Below are positions 34,268 to 41,666 of a stretch of 64,000 nucleotides of DNA, piece by piece; position 1 is the first letter of the stretch, and each line of letters begins with the position of its first letter. The stretch lies in the NCBI RefSeq assembly GCF_022814725.1, contig NZ_CP093442.1:1674001-1738000 (forward strand), given 5' to 3'. The position numbers were made by a program, and so were the translations under genes. A model generated the notes under the pieces. That model saw nothing but the letters and a program-made list of their open reading frames with translations. It did not search any database and was not told where the DNA came from. The DNA comes from Bdellovibrio reynosensis. Lineage in GTDB: Bacteria > Bdellovibrionota > Bdellovibrionia > Bdellovibrionales > Bdellovibrionaceae.

Positions 34268-34852
34268 ATGAATAACAAATCAAATAACAAAAAGCCTTCG
34301 CCTCAATCAATCTTACAAGCGTTTGAGAGCTTTGCATTTGAGGCAACTGAAAAGGAACTCGATGAAGCCCTCACTGCGGCAGGTGAAGATCCAAAGAGTA
34401 TACTAAAAGCTGCTGATTCAGCGATTGCTCGCGCACTTGCCGAGGCAGGTAGGATATCTTCGAAAACCGAGCCAAAGATTCAAAACCAAAAGGCTCTTCA
34501 TGAGGGCCTTCGAACTATCATAACCCTATTGAGACGCAAGAAAGGCATTAGCCAAGAAGAATTAGCAGCTTTAGCAAGAATAAATCTCAGTGATGTACGG
34601 AATATTGAAACGGATGACTATTTCACCCCAAGTCCACGAACTGTCTATCAACTTGAACAGTTTTTTGAGCTTGAGCCTCGATCATTGGTATTGATGTCAG
34701 GCACAGTATCTAAACACTCTTCAGGATTTACTGATCAAATAGTTAAATTTGCCGCTCACTCAAAAGAGATAGGAAAGTTAAGTTCAGAAGAAAAGAAACT
34801 CCTAAATGACTTTGTTAAGTTTCTTTCAAATGAACTTAAAAAGCGCGGATAA
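34268..34852 (+). CDS. XRE-family helix-turn-helix protein
   Basis: 194 residues. The middle (about 77-140) is an XRE DNA-binding domain: LLRRKKGISQEELAALARIN is the helix-turn-helix, followed by NIETDDYFTPSPRTVYQLEQ. Before it lies a helical region of about 65 residues (SILQAFESFAFEATEKELDE) and after it another ~50-residue helical tail. By analogy with ImmR/ImmA pairs it may be a repressor or anti-sigma cleaved by the peptidase downstream; this is inference. Ribosome site GAGGAGG ends the sigma gene. Confidence 0.85.
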   Translation: MNNKSNNKKPSPQSILQAFESFAFEATEKELDEALTAAGEDPKSILKAADSAIARALAEAGRISSKTEPKIQNQKALHEGLRTIITLLRRKKGISQEELAALARINLSDVRNIETDDYFTPSPRTVYQLEQFFELEPRSLVLMSGTVSKHSSGFTDQIVKFAAHSKEIGKLSSEEKKLLNDFVKFLSNELKKRG

Positions 34853-34855
34853 CTA

Positions 34856-35770
34856 ATGAAAAATCCTACAGTCGGTAAACATGAGGCAGAGGACTTAAAG
34901 AAGATTGTTGAGAAAGTTATAAAGGGTCTTGGAAATCCAAAACCACCCCTTGACTTGCGTGACGTGCGAGAGCTACTTAAGCTCGACGTACGATATTATA
35001 GCAGTACAAATGACAGCTTTCTTCAGGAGACTATTAGTCGAATGAAAATTGCTGGAAAGCAGATCATTAAGCGTCCTTCGTTATTATTGGACGTCGTGAA
35101 AAAAGCAAAGCTCTCAGCACTTTGGATTCCTGATCATAAGCGTATTTTAATCGATGAAAGCACACCCAAACTAAAACATCGATGGTTTGAAGGTCATGAG
35201 ATTGGCCATGGGCTAGCCCCATGGCATAAACTATTCCTATTTGGCGACAACCAGGAAACACTGGGCCAAGGGTGCCACGAACAGCTGGAGGCAGAAGCAA
35301 ATTTTGCAGCGGGGCAACTTCTATTTCTTCAAGATCGTTTTGTTATTGAAGGGAATGACAATCAAGCCAACATGAAAACGGTTCTTCAACTTTCAGAAGT
35401 TTTTGGAAATACAAAAACTTCCACGCTTTGGCGTTTTGTTGAAGAATGTCATGAAGACAAGTTTCTGGTGGGGGTAATTTCCCAACACCCTCACCATCCT
35501 AAAAATGACTTCGATGCGCTAGCACCAATCAAGCATCTGGTTGAATCACCTGGATTCAAAGAACAGTTTGGTAATATCAATGTCTTTAATCTCTTTGCAT
35601 CGATCAAAAAGTATTGTTCTCGCAACAAAGGCGGCCCATTGGGAACGGCGATGATACGCCTTCTCGATGTGAACGGCGATGCTCATGACTTCCGCTTCGA
35701 AAGCTTTTCAAATTCTTACGAATGCCTGACCTTAGGAGTTTACGTTCGTAAAGTCGGAATTATTTTTTAA
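34856..35770 (+). CDS. ImmA/IrrE-family metallopeptidase
   Basis: 304 residues. Zinc site HEIGH at about 114-118 in WFEGHEIGHGLAPWHK, with the third ligand in EQLEAEANFAAGQLLF (about 142-157), the gluzincin pattern of ImmA/IrrE. The last ~140 residues (SVKT-type start at LSEVFGNTKTSTLWRFVEEC) form the C-terminal domain common in this family. Members cleave XRE repressors after DNA damage or a signal (ImmA of ICEBs1, IrrE/DdrO). Direct neighbour of an XRE gene, so that gene's product is the obvious target. Confidence 0.88.
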   Translation: MKNPTVGKHEAEDLKKIVEKVIKGLGNPKPPLDLRDVRELLKLDVRYYSSTNDSFLQETISRMKIAGKQIIKRPSLLLDVVKKAKLSALWIPDHKRILIDESTPKLKHRWFEGHEIGHGLAPWHKLFLFGDNQETLGQGCHEQLEAEANFAAGQLLFLQDRFVIEGNDNQANMKTVLQLSEVFGNTKTSTLWRFVEECHEDKFLVGVISQHPHHPKNDFDALAPIKHLVESPGFKEQFGNINVFNLFASIKKYCSRNKGGPLGTAMIRLLDVNGDAHDFRFESFSNSYECLTLGVYVRKVGIIF

Positions 35771-35781
35771 TTTTATTCATC

Positions 35782-35814
35782 AATGTCCCAAATCCTCCAA
35801 TAGCTCGGCATAGG
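35782..35814 (+). promoter_or_regulatory. Two-block promoter motif upstream of the ubiquitin-like operon
   Basis: AATGTCCCAAA (35782-35792), 10 nt, then GCTCGGCATAGG (35803-35814), ending 47 nt before the multi-ubiquitin start codon. Both blocks and the spacing match the site at 33637-33669 exactly, while the spacer bases differ. Confidence 0.72.
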
Positions 35815-35861
35815 GTTATAAATAAACGATCTTCACTAAGAGGATCTAACTTGGAGGTGTC

Positions 35862-36320
35862 ATGAAAGACATTGAAGTAACGAAACAGAAAACTCGTATC
35901 CACATCGACAGGGAAGAATTCGAGTCCAAGAATCCAACAACTGGAAAGGCGCTCTACAAGCTTGCCGACATTCCAGACAACAGAGAACTGTTCAAATCTG
36001 TGACTGGCGATTCTGAAGACTTTCTTATCTCGCGCGATGACCATGAAGTAGTCCTTCACGAGGACGACCACTTTTACACTCAAAAAGAAGTTCCGATCAT
36101 TGTGAACGGTAAAAGGAAAGAGACAGTCCAGTACGACTTATCTTTCGATGAACTCGTGAAACTAGCATTCGAAAATCCACCATACGGCCCCAATACACTC
36201 TTTACAATTACATATCGTAATGGTCCCAAAAAGAATCCCGAGGGCACACTCACGGCTGGTCACAGCGTAAGAATCAAGAAAGGAATGGTGTTCAATGTCA
36301 CAGCAACTGATAAATCGTAG
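35862..36320 (+). CDS. Multi-ubiquitin-domain protein (two tandem ubiquitin-like folds)
   Basis: 152 residues. Two beta-grasp units in tandem: about 10-70 (TRIHIDREEFESKNPTTGKA ... EVVLHEDDHFYT) and about 74-152 (VPIIVNGKRKETVQYDLSFD ... GMVFNVTATDKS). The pattern matches the bacterial multi-ubiquitin family. There is no C-terminal Gly-Gly; it ends TDKS like other family members, so conjugation through a classic diglycine is not evident. GGAGG sits 6 nt before the ATG. It overlaps the E1-like gene by 26 nt. The family occurs with E1-like and DUF6527 genes in scattered bacteria; I know of no settled function. Confidence 0.85.
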   Translation: MKDIEVTKQKTRIHIDREEFESKNPTTGKALYKLADIPDNRELFKSVTGDSEDFLISRDDHEVVLHEDDHFYTQKEVPIIVNGKRKETVQYDLSFDELVKLAFENPPYGPNTLFTITYRNGPKKNPEGTLTAGHSVRIKKGMVFNVTATDKS

Positions 36321-37491
36321 TTCGGACTTAAAGCGCCTTCAAGACGAGGGCTATGAAATTGAAATTCGCGCCAACCACCTACTCGTTAAGAACGTTCCTT
36401 ACCTGACCTCCAGAAAGGAGGTCAGACTTGGAGTTCTAGTCTCAACTTTGACTCTAGCAGGCGACAAAACAACGATTCCGGATGACCATCAAACCCACTT
36501 CCAAGGTGAGGTTCCATGTCATGAAGATGGCTCTCCCAACGGTAAGATCTTGAATCAATCGGCCCGAAGAACTCTCGGCAACGGAGTCGAAATTGACCAT
36601 TCATTTTCCGCTCGTCCAAAAGAGAACGGAGGTCGCTACCTAGATTATTACGACAAGATTACTACGTACGTAGCAATCCTCGAAGGGCCTGCTCAAACTG
36701 TTGATCCGTCGGCTACCGCCAAAACTTTCTCTGTCATTCCAGCGGAAACAACTTCCATCTTCAAGTACGTCGATACCGCGTCAAGCAGAGCTGCAATTGG
36801 CGCGGTCACGGACAAACTAAGAACAGGAAAAATTGGCATCATTGGTCTTGGTGGTACGGGCTCCTACATCTTGGATCAAATTGCAAAAACACCAGTCGAT
36901 GAAATCCATTTATTCGATGGTGACTTATTTCTTCAGCACAACGCCTTCAGATCGCCGGGCGCACCTTCGATCGACACACTGTTGAAAAAGCAAAATAAGG
37001 CCGAGTATTTTGGCGAGATCTACTCGATGATGCGAAATGGAATCGTAGTTCATCCTTACGAGGTCAATAGTACTAACTTAGATCACCTTAAAGAGATGAC
37101 TTTTGTCTTTATCGCTATCGACAATGGCCCCGCCAAGCGAACTATTATCGAGGCTTTAGAGGCATGGAATATCCCCTTCATTGATGTCGGTATGGGAGTA
37201 TATTTAGCCGAGGATAAGGTGGGCGGTATTCTAAGAGTCACAGCGAGCTCCCCGGCCATGAGAAATCATGTGCACGAAAAAGGGAGAATTTCATTCGGTG
37301 CCGCTCACGAAGAAAATGAATACAATCGAAATATTCAAATTGCTGATCTCAATGCATTGAATGGCATTTTGGCCGTCATCAAGTGGAAAAAAATGATGGG
37401 GTTCTACCTTGATTTTGAGAACGAATACTTCAGCACCTACACCATTGACGGAAATCATTTGAATAATGAGGACAGTGACAATGAAATCTAA
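36295..37491 (+). CDS. E1-like ThiF-family adenylyltransferase with N-terminal DUF6791 domain
   Basis: 398 residues. N-terminal domain (about 1-150) of the DUF6791 type, thought by others to have an E2-like relation; C-terminal ThiF/MoeB/E1 Rossmann domain (about 165-390): GIIGLGGTGS (181-190), acidic FDGD (207-210), HNAFR with N216 and R219, Lys 231-232, D276 in AIDNGPAK. The protein has one cysteine only, C75 in GEVPCHEDG, within the N-terminal domain. There is none in the usual E1 catalytic-Cys position. So it probably activates the ubiquitin-like protein by adenylation, and any thioester must form on C75 or on another protein. Confidence 0.87.
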   Translation: MSQQLINRSSDLKRLQDEGYEIEIRANHLLVKNVPYLTSRKEVRLGVLVSTLTLAGDKTTIPDDHQTHFQGEVPCHEDGSPNGKILNQSARRTLGNGVEIDHSFSARPKENGGRYLDYYDKITTYVAILEGPAQTVDPSATAKTFSVIPAETTSIFKYVDTASSRAAIGAVTDKLRTGKIGIIGLGGTGSYILDQIAKTPVDEIHLFDGDLFLQHNAFRSPGAPSIDTLLKKQNKAEYFGEIYSMMRNGIVVHPYEVNSTNLDHLKEMTFVFIAIDNGPAKRTIIEALEAWNIPFIDVGMGVYLAEDKVGGILRVTASSPAMRNHVHEKGRISFGAAHEENEYNRNIQIADLNALNGILAVIKWKKMMGFYLDFENEYFSTYTIDGNHLNNEDSDNEI

Positions 37492-37906
37492 CACTACCCT
37501 CAGGCACGAATTCGTTGAATTCGTGCCTGATCATTTGGAGCCGAATATTCTATACATCTCGATGATATACGCCACGGCTTCTCACTTGTGCTGCTGTGGC
37601 TGCGGAAGCGAGGTTGTCACACCGCTCACCCCAACAGACTGGCGCTTAACTTTCGATGGAACCACCGTGTCACTCGACCCCTCAATTGGGAATTGGAGCT
37701 TTCCTTGCCAGTCCCACTACTGGATAACTCGCAGTAGAACTAGATGGTCAAATCATTGGTCAAAAGAAAGAGTGAATTTTTCTAGGGCGATTGACTCTAA
37801 GAGAAAGCAGGACTTCTACGAAAAAGAAAGCTTAACCTCCAGCACACCATCCAAATCAAAAGCCAAAGAGAATTGGTTGTATCGAATCCTTCAATGCCTT
37901 AGGTAG
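37481..37906 (+). CDS. DUF6527 protein, ubiquitin-like operon partner
   Basis: 141 residues from the ATG at 37481, which has GAGG about 9 nt upstream; the ATG at 37466 is an alternative. Overlaps the E1-like gene by 11 nt. The DUF6527 signature is complete: HLCCCGCGSEVVTPL (about 36-50, four Cys), VSLDPSIGNWSFPCQSHYWI (about 63-82). Residues after ~105 are Lys/Ser-rich and less conserved. The Cys/His cluster could bind zinc or supply a catalytic Cys (C76 or C37-C41), so this is a candidate transferase or protease for the pathway. Followed by a strong terminator. Confidence 0.85.
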   Translation: MKSNTTLRHEFVEFVPDHLEPNILYISMIYATASHLCCCGCGSEVVTPLTPTDWRLTFDGTTVSLDPSIGNWSFPCQSHYWITRSRTRWSNHWSKERVNFSRAIDSKRKQDFYEKESLTSSTPSKSKAKENWLYRILQCLR

Positions 37907-37907
37907 A

Positions 37908-37935
37908 AAGTAGCCTGATATTGGTCAGGCTACTT
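37908..37935. terminator. Bidirectional Rho-independent terminator
   Basis: 11-bp perfect stem AAGTAGCCTGA / TCAGGCTACTT with a TATTGG loop, between the DUF6527 gene and the convergent 615-residue gene. It closes the ubiquitin-like operon at three genes. Confidence 0.85.
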
Positions 37936-37938
37936 CCA

Positions 37939-39786
37939 TTATGCGCATCCAACCACCCAGAAATCCGCAGTAACGGCGCGTGCAGAAGCTTGGGTTGAAA
38001 ACAACAGACTACGTAATTGAACCGCCCCGAGTGATTGCGGGGTGGCGCCGGGCATATTAGCTGGAAGCTGAGTCGCCCTTTGTGTGACGTGAGGCTGCAC
38101 AATTAAAACTTCGTATTTGGTGTCAGCCGGTAGACACATAAGCAAAGAGTAAAAGTCGAATCGATCGCCCTGAGGAGGACTATTTGTTTGTAAAGGGTCA
38201 TTCCAAAGTGGGCGATCCGGATCGAATATTCTATCTTGAATTCTTTCTACTAGGATCGATCTATCGATGTAACGAGCATTTTTGATGGCTTGACCACAAA
38301 CGACTTCAAACGGCCCTGCAACCATTTGTCTTCTTATTGAAGACGACTTAGCTCCCTTTATGTGGATGAGCGTGACTTTGACTTGATTCGTTGCACTCGG
38401 ATTGGCTGGGTAATAGAGGTGCACGAAATCAGCAATTTCCCCGGCATCATCATCGCAGAACAGCCACACATCTGAAGAATTCGACAGTGGCTTCAATCCT
38501 AGTGTGTTGGCGCCTTGAGCTGTACTAACAGTACTTACCAACCATGTAAACAAACTATCCTCATTGGGATTACTCCAAATCAAACTTAAATTGTTCGCAT
38601 CAGGTTTCTCTTTCTTAATGTCAACAGCGATGGATAACCGCCCATTATTTCTTGTGAAATTCGCCCAACGCCAGGAGGAAAAATTCTGGTCTTTTGTATT
38701 CGATATCGCCAATGCTCCGGCAGAAATCGTATGTCCAGATTCATAAAAGACTCTAAAGAGCTCAGGAAAGTCTGCCAGGGCATCCAAAATGGGAATATAA
38801 AGACTATTTGCCACGGGGGGGGCCGCCGTCATTTGAAAAAAGACATCGGTAGAATGCTTTTGAAACTTTGGTTCTAGATGAATTTGTATTGCCGCTCTTG
38901 TCGAGCCTCGATGCTGAATTTTCAGATGGAAACAGCAACTATTCTGATGTGAACAAGGCGCTGTCTCAAAGTTAAATAGAGAAATTAAGTTTTCTGCTTT
39001 TTCAATTCTTCTTCCAGAAAAAGCTTCCGGTGGCCCTACTTCAAAGTCAAATACCCCACTAACGCCATTAAAGTCTGAAAGCTCACTAGCTAAAACTGGC
39101 AATTGCCCATGCGATTTTGCATTTGCACGAAGGCTCTCAAATATTTTATCTAAACCATTAGCAAATTCGTCCAGATTCTCATGTGAACGAGTCCATACAA
39201 CAGAACTCCTGAGTGCCACGCCCATATCCTTCACCCTTGCAGCGGAAGCCAAATATGTTGAATCTGCCAAAGGATCTAATGCACACTCTAAATTTCTTCC
39301 ACTTAATACTTTAGAGTCCGCCTTAACATCGACCACTTTATGTGTTCCACTCATCCAAATCGCCTTTAATTGCGAAGTTGTTAAAAAGGCTTTAATAAGT
39401 TCTGCTGACGGAATTTTTCTTAATACTTGCAGCGTCTTATTCTGAACTAATGAATTTAGAATAAATGCTCGGTGAGCAGTATTAGAAGTGTAAATAGCCA
39501 CAAAATTAGCACTAACTGAGATAAGAACTAATTCATGTAATCTGTTTTTATTGACACTGCTCCAAGAACATTCTTCGTTTACAATGTATGAAAAGCCTTG
39601 AATTCGGATTTCATAAAAAAATTGCTCAGGAAAGTTTTCTATCTCGCCGATTGACTCGCCCAATTTTTCTTTAAAGATCTCTACCACTGCTTTCACGATC
39701 TCAATGTGTTTTGAATCGGAAATATCTTTAGAGTTTTGAAGCACCAGAACAGACCCATAGGGTGTAACTAAATGCGGCTCAGGCAA
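37939..39786 (-). CDS. Large orphan protein, candidate PD-(D/E)xK-like nuclease
   Basis: 615 residues, no family recognised. The start is uncertain: TTG at 39786 is used here, and a CTG a little upstream follows an AGAGG. The N-terminal ~300 residues are mixed alpha/beta with no motif I can name. The C-terminal part contains DDDAGEIADF (445-454), LIHIKGAK (473-480) and GQAIKN (498-503): an acidic strand, a [H]xK strand 22 residues later and a Gln another 22 residues on. That spacing fits a PD-(D/E)xK nuclease core with His in place of Glu/Asp. It is convergent with the ubiquitin-like operon across a terminator, so a shared role is possible but not shown. Confidence 0.6.
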   Translation of the reverse strand: MPEPHLVTPYGSVLVLQNSKDISDSKHIEIVKAVVEIFKEKLGESIGEIENFPEQFFYEIRIQGFSYIVNEECSWSSVNKNRLHELVLISVSANFVAIYTSNTAHRAFILNSLVQNKTLQVLRKIPSAELIKAFLTTSQLKAIWMSGTHKVVDVKADSKVLSGRNLECALDPLADSTYLASAARVKDMGVALRSSVVWTRSHENLDEFANGLDKIFESLRANAKSHGQLPVLASELSDFNGVSGVFDFEVGPPEAFSGRRIEKAENLISLFNFETAPCSHQNSCCFHLKIQHRGSTRAAIQIHLEPKFQKHSTDVFFQMTAAPPVANSLYIPILDALADFPELFRVFYESGHTISAGALAISNTKDQNFSSWRWANFTRNNGRLSIAVDIKKEKPDANNLSLIWSNPNEDSLFTWLVSTVSTAQGANTLGLKPLSNSSDVWLFCDDDAGEIADFVHLYYPANPSATNQVKVTLIHIKGAKSSSIRRQMVAGPFEVVCGQAIKNARYIDRSILVERIQDRIFDPDRPLWNDPLQTNSPPQGDRFDFYSLLMCLPADTKYEVLIVQPHVTQRATQLPANMPGATPQSLGAVQLRSLLFSTQASARAVTADFWVVGCA

Positions 39787-39937
39787 CTTGGCACCATTCC
39801 ACTTACTCAGACAAACCTCTCATGTAAACTATTTATTGTTAATCGTCCCATTGGTGTAATGGATGAGCAAGTTTACCAAATAAATATCGACCAAAGACCG
39901 CACTCAGAATCAAAGATGCTTGATGCTTATGCATCGC

Positions 39938-41248
39938 CTAAAATGTTACCTTTTTTACCCTGCGCTCTGGCGACGATATATTGCAATCTTGCCTGCGCTC
40001 TCTTTCGATCTCTTCATTTAGGTGAACATATCTCTCGGCGATGCGTTCACTTTGACCTAATACTTCTGCCGAAACCGTCTTATCTCCTTGGCATCTTTTT
40101 GTTAGCTCGGTGGAAAATGTGTGGCGAAGAGAATGGACATCCGCGCCGGCTTTTATTTTACCTTTCGATCTCAATTCACATAACACTTTGTACATTTGCG
40201 CATATGTAAATCCGAAAATCAGATTATCTTGCTTGGCACATTTTTGTTCTTTAAGTCTGCGGGAAACTAAGGTCGCAAGCTGTGTCGCAGTTTCTTCGTC
40301 AATTAGCGGAATATAGCGATTGTATTCAGGTGCAATCTCGTCGCGAGCCTTCAGTGGACCTCTCGGAACTTTTCGCTTGGAATCATATAGCGATTCCAAC
40401 TCTGGCTGATCAGTCAGAAGAATATAGCCATAAATTGAATACCCTGCCTCGGCAATTCTTTTAAATAAAGCTCGCTTAGCTTCTGGAACTGATCCGAAAG
40501 TAAAGGAGCCCACGTGAAGACCCAGCTGCTCATTAACCCTCATGCCACTCTGGGATAGAAGTTTGAAAAACAAACTGTATAAATCGCCATTCTCGCCAGC
40601 TGTAACAGCGTCATGGCTATTTGAAATCAATTTTTGTATTTCTCCATCTGTATATAGGTCTTCTAATCCCCGACGATCTGCCTTACCTGTTTTAAACTCC
40701 TTGCAACGGGGGAACGGACCCATGTAGTGCTCTTCCTCCATAAACTTCATAAATGAATTCAGCGCTTTTATGCAATTATTCCGGGAGTTCGTACTTAGCT
40801 TCTTGCTAATTTTAAGTGCAGGCGCTTGCTTCAAAAAATTTCTGAATTCTTTATAGTTTTTTGGCCAGGTTTCTATATTGTTCAGACCTTCGCGATTAAT
40901 AAAATAATAGAAAACGTAGTTTTTCACATTCGACAGATATGACTCTACTGTTGCTCTTTTCAGAGTTTCTTTTATCCAAATGACGTATTCATCACTTAGC
41001 TTATCAAAATCAGAATACTTCTTCTGCCAAGCAATTCGATCAGCTGCCTCCGTCATACGAGCGTCAATCTTACCTAAAATTCTACCGCGCTCTTTTTTTG
41101 CACTCTCTAGTGTTCGAATGTTTTCAGGCCAACCTTGCTTAAATCCAAATCTAGTCGTCTCTTGCGTTTTTCGGTCATGATAGATAAATCCAGTGAATCG
41201 ACCATCAGCTGATATTCTGAATCCTTCGAGCGATCTCTGCTTAGCCAT
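39938..41248 (-). CDS. Tyrosine recombinase (integrase)
   Basis: 436 residues. Core-binding domain about 85-190 (DFDKLSDEYVIWIKETLKRA ... CIKALNSFMKFMEEEHY). Catalytic domain about 205-420: Arg I in LLSQSGMRVNEQLGLHV, HxxR in DVHSLRHTFSTEL, nucleophile Tyr in ERIAERYVHL. The usual His/Trp before the tyrosine is replaced by the GQSERIAERY context. The ATG at 41248 has GAGGTG upstream. It overlaps the downstream half of the split recombinase by 8 nt, so they are one transcription unit. It is the only intact recombinase and the best candidate for island excision. Confidence 0.88.
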   Translation of the reverse strand: MAKQRSLEGFRISADGRFTGFIYHDRKTQETTRFGFKQGWPENIRTLESAKKERGRILGKIDARMTEAADRIAWQKKYSDFDKLSDEYVIWIKETLKRATVESYLSNVKNYVFYYFINREGLNNIETWPKNYKEFRNFLKQAPALKISKKLSTNSRNNCIKALNSFMKFMEEEHYMGPFPRCKEFKTGKADRRGLEDLYTDGEIQKLISNSHDAVTAGENGDLYSLFFKLLSQSGMRVNEQLGLHVGSFTFGSVPEAKRALFKRIAEAGYSIYGYILLTDQPELESLYDSKRKVPRGPLKARDEIAPEYNRYIPLIDEETATQLATLVSRRLKEQKCAKQDNLIFGFTYAQMYKVLCELRSKGKIKAGADVHSLRHTFSTELTKRCQGDKTVSAEVLGQSERIAERYVHLNEEIERERRQDCNISSPERRVKKVTF

Positions 41249-41666
41249 TCGCTTCACCTCTAAGCATATTTACAAAATTTAAAATATCTTTTTGGAGATC
41301 CTTAGAATAACCATTCAATAGTAATTTAAGCGCATCCTTTGGCAGCCCTTTTAAGATATCAATTCCCCCAATTTTTTCGATTACGCTTAATATCGTTTCA
41401 TGGGACGACTTAGAGGCCCTAAGTTCGATTTCGATATGCTCGTTTTTTCCGGTCCCAACAGAACCCTTGTTTCTTTTATCTTCCGCCAATTGTGCAGAAA
41501 TTTTTTTCTTATTTAGCTGATGAGACTCGTCGGTGTCTTTATTCGCATAGTGCTTTTCTACCATTCTAATTGAATTCAAAAGTAGATCAGCCGCCATGCG
41601 CGTACCATCATCAAAATTCCAGTCTACGTGACTTGCAACTATCGTACGGATGCATGCCATCCCCAT
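41241..41666 (-). pseudogene. C-terminal part of a split tyrosine recombinase
   Basis: 141 codons open from an ATG at 41666 that lies inside the end of the preceding 636-codon frame. Its first residues, read in continuity with that frame through a -1 shift at 41651, give HAIRTIVASHVDWNFDDGTR and then LLLNSIRMVEKHYAN, that is HxxR, a helix and the nucleophile Tyr. So it is the missing catalytic end of the larger frame. It can be a frameshifted pseudogene, a -1 programmed frameshift product, or a separately translated subunit started at the internal ATG. Confidence 0.7.

Noticed and set aside
39772-40209. Plus-strand frame of 145 codons
   Set aside because: Antisense to the end of the integrase and the start of the 615-residue gene; both of those have much better support.
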